31,712 bases of DNA from an uncultured Gammaproteobacteria bacterium (GTDB lineage Bacteria; Pseudomonadota; Gammaproteobacteria; Xanthomonadales; Xanthomonadaceae), in contig CAMPGW010000027.1 in the NCBI GenBank assembly GCA_946885735.1, positions 1 to 31,712 on the forward strand, read 5' to 3'. A program made the position numbers and the translations under genes. Of the stretch, positions 1-6,417 are shown one piece after another; the stretch's first letter is position 1, and each line of letters opens with the position of its first letter. The notes beneath the pieces are model-generated. The model was not told where the DNA came from and did no database searches. It worked only from the letters and a program-made list of their open reading frames with translations.

Positions 1-51
1 TTACTCATTCAAGGTGACGCCTGACGGCGCACCTCAACTCAATCGTTAGAC
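1..51 (+). other. Integron attC site A (partial, left end cut)
   Basis: This is the right part of an attC recombination site. An L''-like stretch (TCATTCAAGGTG) is followed by arms GGTGaCGCC and GGCGCACC. These pair once one extrahelical A is looped out, a hallmark of folded attC sites. It ends with the consensus R' box GTTAGAC at 45-51, and cleavage would fall between G45 and T46. The R'' box of this site lies outside the window. It marks the left boundary of the first complete cassette. Confidence 0.8.
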
Positions 52-67
52 ACCAAAGTCCATAGCC

Positions 68-592
68 GTGGCGAAGCCATACTTTCCAGTTTCGATCTCC
101 GGCATGCCAAAAGACGTGGAGATAGCCTGCCCTTCCTGTAGGTCAAGCGCCAAGTTCGAGGCCCCCTTTCTCGTCCATGACGAGATGCCCACGTCGGCCA
201 CCGGACGAGTTGTGCGTTCTGGAGGTTGGTTCATCGAGGAGCGTTTCCCGGAACTTGTTAGCTGGGAAGACCCCGACAACGCCGCGAGGCACAACTACGG
301 CGCAGCCCAAAGCGTCCTTGGTGTGGCGCGCTGCCCGCATTGCAGCCTGCCGCGACGGCACCTCCTGGACTGGCCAGCCGACTCGTACTTCAATTGTCAG
401 ATTCGAGGCGAATCACTCTGGGCTTGGAACAGGGAGCACATGGTTAGGATTCGAGATTACATACTCATGGAACATCGCCCACCGCGCAGTAATTACGGCG
501 GACTCGGCAAGGTTCCTACACACTTCCTTGTTGCAAAGCACAGGGAGGCTGCAGTGAAAGCCATCGAGCGAGCCTTGACTCGGTCCAGGTGA
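68..592 (+). CDS. Cassette-borne hypothetical zinc-ribbon protein
   Basis: A 174-residue ORF starts at GTG 68, 23 bases after the R' box of attC A, and is the only sizeable ORF of this cassette. Two CPxC knuckles, CPSC at residues 21-24 and CPHC at 89-92, could bind one zinc ion as a split zinc ribbon with a long insert. No signal peptide or membrane segment is visible. I do not recognise the family. No strong Shine-Dalgarno stands before GTG, and ATG 104 is an alternative start, but it begins after the same N-terminal stretch and keeps both CPxC motifs. The cassette is delimited by GTTAGACACC at its start and the exact complement GGTGTCTAAC at 611-620. Function is unknown. Confidence 0.7.
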   Translation: MAKPYFPVSISGMPKDVEIACPSCRSSAKFEAPFLVHDEMPTSATGRVVRSGGWFIEERFPELVSWEDPDNAARHNYGAAQSVLGVARCPHCSLPRRHLLDWPADSYFNCQIRGESLWAWNREHMVRIRDYILMEHRPPRSNYGGLGKVPTHFLVAKHREAAVKAIERALTRSR

Positions 593-610
593 TTTCAGGC
601 TGCACCCATT

Positions 611-748
611 GGTGTCTAACCATTCTTTGGAGCGGTCCGTCGTGGCACCGCCGGCCGTGCCCGCCGTGCCCGCCGTGCCCCTGCTAGGATGCCCGCCAGG
701 CACGTCCATCAACGGCTTTCGTGCGGCCGCTCAATTCAATCGTTAGGA
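611..748 (+). other. Integron attC site B (long form)
   Basis: The R'' box GTCTAAC (within 611-620) is the perfect complement of the R' that opens the preceding cassette. The site closes with R' GTTAGGA at 742-748, preceded by TCAATTCAATC, typical of L'. Inner arms GAGCGG (630-635) and CCGCTC (727-732) pair. At about 138 bp it is roughly twice the size of site D. The variable terminal part carries three perfect 9-bp tandem copies at 654-680. Confidence 0.75.
654..680. repeat. Three perfect tandem copies of a 9-bp unit inside attC B
   Basis: The unit GCCGTGCCC occurs at 654-662, 663-671 and 672-680 without mismatch. It lies in the loop (variable terminal structure) of attC site B, so it lengthens the hairpin without touching the recombination boxes. 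It probably arose by slippage. Confidence 0.9.
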
Positions 749-754
749 AGCACA

Positions 755-1333
755 TTGCGCATCTCGTCATTATCAATACTCGCGGCTCTGTTGCTCTGGT
801 GCGCGCCCGCACGAACCGCCACGGACGATACCTACCTTCATAAGTCGGGCCTTTTTAGGTTTCCGGCCTCCCTTTCGGCGCTAACTCGGGTAGAGGTGAA
901 GCCGTATGACAGCGCAAGCAGCGATGTCGGAGTCAGCTACGAGGATCCAAATTCCCGACTGCTGGTGACGATCTATGCGTTTCCGGCACCTAGGCTTCGC
1001 GACGGAACCATCAGCTCACTAGAGCAACACTTTGGTGTGGAGGATGAGGCGATACTTGGCAAATGGCCAAACAGCAGCAAGGCTCCTTGGCCAAGCGACC
1101 TGCCCATATGGAGCGATGAGGGTGTGCGAGGGATGCTCCAAGCGTACGACCTTGAGGGCGGTACGACTCAATCTATTCTTCAACTCTACGACTACAAGGG
1201 CTGGCGCTTGAAATTCCGATCGACTTTTCCGTCTAGCGACGCCAAGCATGCGACAAAGTTGATCGACGAGGTACACAGGGCCTTCAGTTGGCCCACTGAC
1301 CTCCAGCGACAGAATGCTGCGGGCGGTTCCTGA
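755..1333 (+). CDS. Cassette-borne secreted protein of unknown function
   Basis: The ORF is open further upstream (from 689), but that part lies inside attC B. The cassette begins at 743, so I place the start at TTG 755, giving 192 residues. The R' box itself (GTTAGGAAG) supplies a Shine-Dalgarno-like AGGA/GGAAG a few bases before it. The N-terminus is a short polar stretch followed by a hydrophobic run (ILAALLLW) and an Ala-rich cleavage region (APARTA), a convincing Sec signal peptide. The mature part is about 165 residues, globular, with no motif I recognise. It may be periplasmic. Cassette genes of this kind are usually read from a promoter upstream in the array. Confidence 0.6.
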   Translation: MRISSLSILAALLLWCAPARTATDDTYLHKSGLFRFPASLSALTRVEVKPYDSASSDVGVSYEDPNSRLLVTIYAFPAPRLRDGTISSLEQHFGVEDEAILGKWPNSSKAPWPSDLPIWSDEGVRGMLQAYDLEGGTTQSILQLYDYKGWRLKFRSTFPSSDAKHATKLIDEVHRAFSWPTDLQRQNAAGGS

Positions 1334-1420
1334 GTATTCATTCAAGGAGAGACGGCAGCTCCTACGCGTTAGCAGGTCATTGGGCGCCAGCCACCGCGCA
1401 CCCCAACTCATTCGTTAGGC
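1325..1420 (+). other. Composite integron attC site C
   Basis: A degraded R'' (TTCCTGAG, expected TTCCTAAC) overlaps the stop of the preceding gene. It is followed by L''-like TATTCATTCAAGGAG, paired arm CTCCT, and a first R'-like box GTTAGCA at 1368-1374. About 46 bp later a second canonical end appears: GCGCACCCCAACTCATTC and then R' GTTAGGC at 1414-1420. The last R' opens the next cassette. Two R' boxes this close suggest fused sites or a very short cassette without a gene. Confidence 0.65.
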
Positions 1421-1444
1421 CATACGACACGTTGACGGAGTCCC

Positions 1445-2077
1445 ATGGACAGAGCACAGTTCACTCGCCTGCTACTAGTCACGTCCATTCTGTACGTGAT
1501 TGGTTTTTACTTCGTCGGCAGTGCCATCAAGCCCGGCTATTCGCAGCTTTCCAACTTCGTGAGCGAGTACAACGCAACGGGGACCGCTTGGTCAGGCACG
1601 CTCACCTATGCAGGTTTCCTTGTGACGTCCGTGCTTTTGTCGGCTTTCTTGGCCGCTGCCTCGCCAATCGTTCAAGTATCTGGCGTCAGCCGCCTTGGCT
1701 TCTGGTTCTTGTGGTCAATTCCTGCTTCATTTTTTCTCGCGTTGTTCGCTCCGTGCGATGCTGGTTGCCCTACAGAGGGCTCAACCAGCCAGCTCATGCA
1801 CAATTTGTACGCGATCGTGACTTACGTTGGCATGGGTGCGGGCATTGCCTTGATCTCTCTGGCTCCTGGATTCAAGGCCTTCAAGCTGCGCCGAACTTTC
1901 ATGCTTTTGGTCGGAGTCGCTTTTCCACTCGTGTTTGTGGCCATGGTCCAGCCAGATCTCGCGCCGTGGAGAGGCCTGCTACAGCGACTGCTCGATGTCG
2001 CGTTGGCGGTATCCCTCATCCTGATCGCCTGGACACTCGTTCCGTCAAGCCAGTATGCGCGCCGGGCCGAGGCCTAG
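1445..2077 (+). CDS. Cassette-borne DUF998-like integral membrane protein
   Basis: A 210-residue, strongly hydrophobic protein starts at ATG 1445, 24 bases after R' of site C. About six membrane segments are visible, at roughly residues 8-27, 50-72, 84-103, 122-142, 154-172 and 180-200. Features common in the DUF998 family are present: a loop with SEYNATGT after the first helix and a Cys-containing loop (APCDAGCP) after the third. The family has no established biochemical role. The TAG stop overlaps R'' of attC D, so coding sequence and recombination site are fused. An overlapping out-of-frame ORF at 1432-2229 is a shadow. The membrane topology is secure; the DUF998 label is recognition by eye. 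Confidence 0.75.
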   Translation: MDRAQFTRLLLVTSILYVIGFYFVGSAIKPGYSQLSNFVSEYNATGTAWSGTLTYAGFLVTSVLLSAFLAAASPIVQVSGVSRLGFWFLWSIPASFFLALFAPCDAGCPTEGSTSQLMHNLYAIVTYVGMGAGIALISLAPGFKAFKLRRTFMLLVGVAFPLVFVAMVQPDLAPWRGLLQRLLDVALAVSLILIAWTLVPSSQYARRAEA

Positions 2078-2131
2078 CAATTCAACCATGTCGAACCCGC
2101 TTCGCGGCTCGGCTTAACCCAGGCGTCAGAC
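2072..2131 (+). other. Integron attC site D
   Basis: This is a compact site of about 60 bp, very like those of Xanthomonas integrons. R'' GCCTAGC (2072-2078) is followed by AATTCAA, arms CCCGC-TTC-GCGG, the motif CGGCTTAACCCAGG, and R' GTCAGAC (2125-2131). R'' pairs with the R' that opens this cassette (GTTAGGCC against GGCCTAGC, 7 of 8). Both boxes differ by one base from consensus (TAG for TAA, GTC for GTT), so recombination may be weakened. Confidence 0.8.
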
Positions 2132-2134
2132 CCC

Positions 2135-2596
2135 ATGGTTCACCCGACGTACGCCAAGATACTTTTCCGCGTCCCGGCCGAGGACGGAAGCACGATTGTC
2201 GAGACGCTGTGGGCGGAGCCAGTCGGTGAGGATCTCTACTGTCTGGACAACTCGCCCTTTTATGCCTACGGCGTCTCGTGGCGGGACGTGGTGCTCGCGC
2301 CCTTCGATCCGGCGGAGAAGTTCGCCTGTTTCAGTGCCATCTCACGCAAGTCGGGCAACAGGACCATCCGGATACGATTTGACCCGCCGGTTGCACCTGG
2401 CAACAGTTCGGACGGAATGCTGCAAGGCCTCGTTGGCCTGGGTTGCTCATATGAGGGCGCCAACCCTGGTTACATGGCGGTGAACGTACCGCCAGAGGTT
2501 GACCTGGAAGTCGTCCGTGGCTTCCTCAATCACGGCAACGCCCAGTGGGAGCATGCGGACCCAACCCATGAGGAGCTATTCCCGGATGAGGCCTAG
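2135..2596 (+). CDS. Cassette-borne DUF4265 domain protein
   Basis: A 153-residue cytoplasmic protein begins at ATG 2135, four bases after R' of attC D. The N-terminal half reads like DUF4265: a strand with ETLWAEPVG, then YCLDNSPFYAYGVSWRDVV, the family's core. The C-terminal half is a second alpha/beta unit ending in an acidic tail. Length agrees with family members I know. The family has no known activity. No Shine-Dalgarno fits in the few bases after the cassette junction, so translation may rely on R' sequence or be leaderless. Just after the stop, GGCCTAGC resembles an R'' box, but the better cassette end is at 2719. Confidence 0.75.
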   Translation: MVHPTYAKILFRVPAEDGSTIVETLWAEPVGEDLYCLDNSPFYAYGVSWRDVVLAPFDPAEKFACFSAISRKSGNRTIRIRFDPPVAPGNSSDGMLQGLVGLGCSYEGANPGYMAVNVPPEVDLEVVRGFLNHGNAQWEHADPTHEELFPDEA

Positions 2597-2718
2597 CTGC
2601 GTACCGGGAGACTTCACCTCCGGAAGTACCAACGGTCGGAAGATCATCATGGCCCTCAGGATGGCCCTCGACCTTGACCACAGCCGATCAAACGAGAGCG
2701 GGGAGCGATAGCCTTGTC

Positions 2719-2809
2719 GTCTAAGTCCTCATTCGAAGGTATGCGGCGGCCCGCCCCCCAGTTTGCGGTGGCAAACTGGGTGCCAGTCCCCTCGGGAGTC
2801 GGGTTGGGC
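2719..2809 (+). other. Integron attC site E with a strong internal hairpin
   Basis: The R'' candidate GTCTAAG (2719-2725) is followed by the L''-like TCCTCATTCGAAGG. The site ends in R' GTTGGGC (2803-2809), which fits the GTTRRRY consensus, three bases before the lipoprotein start codon. The loop region contains a perfect inverted repeat, CCCAGTTTGC at 2757-2766 or one base later, GGTG loop, and GCAAACTGGG to 2780. There is no T-run after it, so it is not a Rho-independent terminator. The 120 bases between the DUF4265 stop and this site hold nothing recognisable. Confidence 0.6.
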
Positions 2810-2811
2810 CA

Positions 2812-3486
2812 ATGAACCGCTGCATTGCAATAGCCTTGCTTGCTCTCCTCGCCGGCTGCGCGGGAATGCGACCTCCGCAGTCGTTTCCCGACGTGAATCC
2901 AGAAGCATCGCATGACGCGGTCGTCGTCGCGAAGACACAACGGGGCAACTATCTGCCGCAGTTCCCGAACTGTACGCGGCCGGACGTCATTTGCATGGAC
3001 CCTCCGCCCTTCTGGTTTCGTGCCCAAGTGGTGGACGTCGTGTTCGGCTCGGTCGAGCAGACGTCCATTGTCGCGGCGACCACGAGCCACTACGGCATGG
3101 AGTCGTTCGGCATGGTCGGCGGGCCTTCGCTTCTTCGTCTCGCACTTGACGGGAGCGCAATCGTGATGCCGCGGTACGCCGAGGCAGTGCTCCACGCCGA
3201 TCGGAGCGGCGAGTTGTTCGTCGTCCTCGACGGACCCGACCCGATCTGGTGGCTACCCTGCTCCGTCATGGAGGTGGCCGTTGACATAGACGTTGGCCGA
3301 TTTGCTGACGACCTATCGATTCCAGCCGAGCACGTGTCTCAGGACGAGGTCGCCCGGGGCGAAGGCTTCCTTGCGCGTACCGACAGCGGCTTCCTGCCCA
3401 AGAAGGGGCTTCCTGTCGCAAGTCTCGAACGGCACCTGCGTTCGCGGTACGCAGGTCAAGAGTTGCCAGAGTGCCGCCAGCAATGA
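2812..3486 (+). CDS. Cassette-borne outer-membrane-type lipoprotein, unknown function
   Basis: A 224-residue protein starts at ATG 2812, directly after the cassette junction. It has a short type II signal peptide (basic start, LALLALLAGC), with the lipobox LAGC placing the lipidated cysteine at residue 16. The residues after Cys (AGM) carry no Asp at +2, which suggests export to the outer membrane. The mature domain is about 208 residues, rich in beta-prone stretches, with several cysteines (NCTRPDVIC, PCSV, ECRQQ) that could form disulfides. I do not recognise the domain. The cassette is bounded by GTTGGGCC at its start and its perfect complement GGCCCAAC at 3611-3618, which supports the boundaries. 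Confidence 0.75.
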   Translation: MNRCIAIALLALLAGCAGMRPPQSFPDVNPEASHDAVVVAKTQRGNYLPQFPNCTRPDVICMDPPPFWFRAQVVDVVFGSVEQTSIVAATTSHYGMESFGMVGGPSLLRLALDGSAIVMPRYAEAVLHADRSGELFVVLDGPDPIWWLPCSVMEVAVDIDVGRFADDLSIPAEHVSQDEVARGEGFLARTDSGFLPKKGLPVASLERHLRSRYAGQELPECRQQ

Positions 3487-3610
3487 GGCGCCTTACGCCA
3501 AACCGTGTGTGCAAACGGGTCGCTGAGGATATGCTTCGTTCTTCCGGATGGCTGTCGGTCAGTGGACACTCGACACGGCGTCAGTCGTCAATGCGAGTGC
3601 TCGCAACTGC

Positions 3611-3673
3611 GGCCCAACTCGCCGGCTGACGCGGTGGCCTGCCACCCACACACTTCAATTCGATCGCTTGATG
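3611..3673 (+). other. Integron attC site F (R' degraded)
   Basis: R'' GGCCCAAC (3611-3618) is an exact complement of the GTTGGGCC that opens this cassette. Arms GGTGGC and GCCACC pair around a CT loop. The L' part CTTCAATTCGATC is followed by GCTTGAT (3667-3673) in place of GTTRRRY, matching 5 of 7 positions of GTTAGAT. Between the lipoprotein stop (3486) and this site, about 120 bases carry no gene I can support. Confidence 0.65.
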
Positions 3674-3675
3674 CC

Positions 3676-4167
3676 ATGGAGCAACCGCAACCGCTTTCGG
3701 ACGCCGCCTTCGCCAGTGTCGCTGCGGCTATTTTCGCCAACGGTTCCCCCACTGTGGTGGAGGCCTACTCGGACTTCGACAAGGAGCCGCTGCGGTTCCT
3801 CGCCGCCGAGGATATCTGCGAATACTCCAAGCGGGCTCGAGGCAGCGGCCTGACATGCGTGCATCTGGCGCTGCATTTCCCGGACACTTTAGGCGAGCTC
3901 CGGAAGCGACGAATCACCCTTCACCCAGTCAAGTTCCAGGGCCACACGCATCGATTCACGTGCGAGGGATGGGGCCTGGTTTTTGCGTACCTGCATATCG
4001 CAGGCCTGAGCAGGGTCGAGTCCTTCATATCAGCGCATACGCAGAAGCAGGCCGAGGCTCGGGCCCCAACCACGCCCGAAATGGGCCCCACCGAACATTG
4101 GGCCTGGCCAGAAGTTGCGCGGCACGCTCGGCGCCTCAGAACATCGCTACGCAAGGCGATGGCATGA
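3676..4167 (+). CDS. Cassette-borne hypothetical protein
   Basis: The reading frame is open from 3505, but those codons would run through attC F. ATG 3676, two bases after the degraded R' box, gives a 163-residue protein and is the sensible start. It is soluble, without signal peptide or membrane segment. It has an alpha-helical N-terminal part, a middle part rich in His, Phe and Leu (LHPVKFQGHTHRF), a possible helix, a Pro-rich linker near residue 130, and a basic C-terminus (RHARRLRTSLRK). I recognise no family. Its location between two attC sites makes it integron cargo. Confidence 0.6.
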   Translation: MEQPQPLSDAAFASVAAAIFANGSPTVVEAYSDFDKEPLRFLAAEDICEYSKRARGSGLTCVHLALHFPDTLGELRKRRITLHPVKFQGHTHRFTCEGWGLVFAYLHIAGLSRVESFISAHTQKQAEARAPTTPEMGPTEHWAWPEVARHARRLRTSLRKAMA

Positions 4168-4180
4168 TCGTGAAGATGCC

Positions 4181-4246
4181 GTCTAGCCATTCATTGAAGG
4201 GGACCGCGTCGCCGCTCCGCGGCGCGCCTCACCTCAGGCGTCTGGG
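4181..4246 (+). other. Integron attC site G (R' degraded)
   Basis: R'' GTCTAGC (4181-4187) is followed by CATTCATTGAAGG (L''). Arms GCGtCGCCGC and GCGGCGCGC form a strong hairpin with one extrahelical T and a TCC loop. The right end reads CTCACCTCAGGC and then GTCTGGG (4240-4246) where GTTRRRY is expected. The fold is intact but the cleavage box has drifted. The next gene starts four bases later. Confidence 0.7.
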
Positions 4247-4249
4247 CTA

Positions 4250-4798
4250 ATGTGTCACTACATCACCGCCGTTCTTCCAAAATCGGCCGACGTCGGCGGA
4301 CTTGATGCGCTCGCTCGCGAGCACGGCAGGCAGTTCAAGCCTCTGCCAAATCCCGGCGTCCAGGTCCAACTCCAGGCCGATGAGCAGTATTTCATCACCA
4401 CCATTGGGCACTGCGACTGCGGCACCCCCCTTGGCGCTCTTTTACGGGGCTCCAGTCGCCCGCCCGATTGGCCAGCCCAGGAACAACGCCTTCTCAAGAA
4501 AGGATGGAGCAAGGCTAGAACGGCCCGGGCCCTTGCCCAGAAGCAGGAGGACTTACGAGTGTCCTCCGAGGCTTCTGCCACCAGCAATCTGGAAGCCGTA
4601 TCTTCCTGGGTGGACTTCATAGGCGCTGTTCTTGGCTCTGGTAAGACTTCGCACGTGGGCCTCCTGCTTCATCTGTACAGCGGTTCTGTCGGGGCCCGCG
4701 TTGAACTGGCTGGCCGCGAGGTAGTCCGCTCAACGGAGGTTACCGGCGAGTTGCTGGGTCACATGAGAGAAGATGTGCTCTATGTGTTCCGGCCATAG
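4250..4798 (+). CDS. Cassette-borne hypothetical protein with HCDCG motif
   Basis: A 182-residue soluble protein starts at ATG 4250, right after the attC G junction. The N-terminus (MCHYITAVLP) resembles a hypothetical protein type I recall from integron cassettes and other proteobacterial accessory regions, but I cannot name a family. A compact cysteine motif, GHCDCGTPLG, sits near residue 52-61 and could bind metal or be redox active. The middle is a basic helix (KKGWSKARTARALAQK), and the C-terminal third is a beta-rich unit. The stop codon lies next to R'' of the following degraded attC (4799), typical of tightly packed cassettes. Confidence 0.65.
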   Translation: MCHYITAVLPKSADVGGLDALAREHGRQFKPLPNPGVQVQLQADEQYFITTIGHCDCGTPLGALLRGSSRPPDWPAQEQRLLKKGWSKARTARALAQKQEDLRVSSEASATSNLEAVSSWVDFIGAVLGSGKTSHVGLLLHLYSGSVGARVELAGREVVRSTEVTGELLGHMREDVLYVFRP

Positions 4799-4845
4799 GC
4801 CCGACAATCCATTCAACACTGAACTGCTTCATGGCTCGGTTTGAT
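4799..4845 (+). other. Remnant integron attC site H
   Basis: R'' GCCCGAC (4799-4805) is complementary, with one gap, to the GTCTGGGC that opens this cassette, and is followed by L''-like AATCCATTCAACACTGAACT. No proper R' follows; the nearest is GTTTGAT at 4839-4845. It reads as a decayed last attC and marks the right edge of the recognisable array. A GCGGGC-ATGA-GCCCGC inverted repeat follows at 4846-4861. Confidence 0.45.
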
Positions 4846-4896
4846 GCGGGCATGAGCCCGCAAAGCCACACTCTCGCGCTCGCAAGGAACCCGATC

Positions 4897-5283
4897 ATGG
4901 CAGGCCCCGCCCGCGCTGGACTCTTCATTTACGCAAGGAACCTCGCAGCCCTGGCCGGTTTCTACGAGAAGCTGCTCGGACTGGCTCGCGTCCGTTCCAC
5001 CGACGAACTCGTGATCCTGAGCTCCGCGGATCTCCAGATCGTCGTTCATGCGCTGCCGGATCACGTCGCGGGCGAGGCGGATACCTCGCTGCCGCCGGTC
5101 CTCCGGGACAAGGCAGCCTTCAAGTTCTTCTACACGGTACCCAGCCTTGCGCAGGCGCAGGCCATGGCGGGATCGCTCGGCGGCCAGGTGCTTCCCGAGC
5201 AATGGCGAGGGCCAAACTTCATCGTCCGCAATGCCGTGGATCCAGAGGGCAATATCTTCCAGTTGCGCGAAATCACGCCCTGA
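4897..5283 (+). CDS. VOC (glyoxalase/bleomycin resistance-like) family protein
   Basis: A single vicinal-oxygen-chelate module of 128 residues. The opening (AGLFIYARNLAALAGFYEKLLGL) is the classic first strand plus helix of a VOC half. The closing stretch (FIVRNAVDPEGNIFQLRE) is the last strand with the DPEGN turn and the metal-ligand Glu that often ends the fold. I chose ATG 4897 because AAGGA stands about ten bases upstream. The frame is open to ATG 4831, but that start would add 22 residues unlike the fold and lie in the attC remnant. Substrate is unknown. It sits at the edge of the cassette array and may be a former cassette gene. Confidence 0.75.
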   Translation: MAGPARAGLFIYARNLAALAGFYEKLLGLARVRSTDELVILSSADLQIVVHALPDHVAGEADTSLPPVLRDKAAFKFFYTVPSLAQAQAMAGSLGGQVLPEQWRGPNFIVRNAVDPEGNIFQLREITP

Positions 5284-5398
5284 GAAGCATCTGCAAGCAG
5301 GGATGAAAGCGAATCCTGGCTGGCTCTGGCCCCCTTTCCCGACTAACCTGCTATTCCACCGCTGCGCGACTCCACCCTTTTGTCGGGCGTCAGGCACG

Positions 5399-5827
5399 AT
5401 GTCGAGCTCAATCGCGGTCCTTCTTCTGTTCCTCTTGGCTTTTGTGGTCGTATCCGCACTGGACCGAAAGCCAGCTGCGAAAATCCAGACGATCGCAAGG
5501 GACTTTGGGTTGAATCGTCGCGATAGATACGAATTTTCGTTCAGGGTATCGTTCGACGATCGGGACGTTGCCGAGTCTTTCCGGGCAGCAGTGGTGTGCG
5601 CGTCTGTCGCTCCGCTCGTCAGGGCATCGGAGAACGGCCTTCGCTGGGTCGTGGAGGGCAACGCAACGACACTGGCTACATTCGAGTGGTACCGCTCGGT
5701 AATCGCGGCCTGGACCCGGGAGATGGCCTGCCGACAAGGCGCAAGTAGCGTAATTGTTGTAACGGCGAGCAAGCCGGGATCAGCCACGGGCTTCTTGCTA
5801 TCGACGGACGTCGGGGACGACGTTTGA
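5399..5827 (+). CDS. Small membrane-anchored hypothetical protein
   Basis: A 142-residue protein starts at ATG 5399. Residues 4-21 form a hydrophobic N-terminal segment (IAVLLLFLLAFVVVSAL), followed by charged sequence, so it is either a signal anchor or an uncleaved signal. The soluble part has an alternating strand/helix pattern and ends in a strand-rich region. I recognise no family. Just upstream, GGCGTCAGGCACG (about 5387-5398) resembles the right end of an attC site with GTCAGGC as R', and no matching R'' is clear, so the gene may be a decayed cassette. The 115 bases before it hold no other gene. Confidence 0.5.
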   Translation: MSSSIAVLLLFLLAFVVVSALDRKPAAKIQTIARDFGLNRRDRYEFSFRVSFDDRDVAESFRAAVVCASVAPLVRASENGLRWVVEGNATTLATFEWYRSVIAAWTREMACRQGASSVIVVTASKPGSATGFLLSTDVGDDV

Positions 5828-5917
5828 CAGATCGGTTGACGCCAAGGACCGGGACGGGTCAACGGCCCGCTGCCGAATGGCGCTACGATGGGCCCGATCC
5901 AACCGCGAGGCCCCGCC

Positions 5918-6400
5918 ATGAAGCGCCACACGCTCAGGAATGTCCCGCTCATCGCCTCGATCGCCAGTTGCTTCACCCAGATCGGCGCGCAGTTGTTTGC
6001 CATCGTCGTGATCGTCCGCACGACCATCGCGGCCCCTCCGCGCTCCTTCGCGATCTACGAGGGGGAGTACGGCTACGACAGCAGCCTTTTCTGGCAGACC
6101 GTGCCGATGATCACCCTGGCCCTGCTCATCCTCGCGATCGCCACCAACTGGCGCACCACGCGACGTGGCTTGCTGCTGCTGTCGCTGGCCCTGTTCCTGG
6201 TCGGATCGGTTATTGCCGGAACGGTCGTGGAACCCGGGTTCGACGGCCTGATGGCCAACGGCTACAGCGATGTCGTCGACGCATCGCTGCAGGCCCGGGC
6301 TGCGACCTTGTATGGCTACGACTGGGCGCTCTGGATCGTGTCCCTGGCCGCTGGCTTGGCGCTCCTGGTCGCGCTTGCTCGTCCAGTTACGGCTCGATAG
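5918..6400 (+). CDS. Four-helix integral membrane protein, unknown function
   Basis: A 160-residue protein with about four membrane segments: residues 8-30, 55-77, 83-105 and 134-153. The first is preceded by a basic N-terminus (MKRHTLRN). A loop of about 25 residues after helix 1 carries a Tyr/Glu-rich stretch (YEGEYGYDSS). I chose ATG 5918 over ATG 5888 because the longer form would add a Pro/Gly-rich leader before the basic start. I recognise no family. A TACGAT box at 5884-5889 could be a -10 element 28 bases before the start. Confidence 0.6.
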   Translation: MKRHTLRNVPLIASIASCFTQIGAQLFAIVVIVRTTIAAPPRSFAIYEGEYGYDSSLFWQTVPMITLALLILAIATNWRTTRRGLLLLSLALFLVGSVIAGTVVEPGFDGLMANGYSDVVDASLQARAATLYGYDWALWIVSLAAGLALLVALARPVTAR

Positions 6401-6417
6401 TCCCGTAGCTCCGGGCC

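Noticed and set aside
654..680. The 9-bp tandem repeats as a CRISPR array
   Set aside because: There are no spacers and the unit is too short. No CRISPR-like repeat-spacer pattern was seen anywhere in the window.
2757..2780. The hairpin in attC E as a Rho-independent terminator
   Set aside because: No T-tract follows the stem; it fits better in the folded attC.
4846..4861. The GCGGGC-ATGA-GCCCGC inverted repeat as an operator for the VOC gene
   Set aside because: It is short, GC-rich and 35 bases before the start; such palindromes are expected by chance in this composition.
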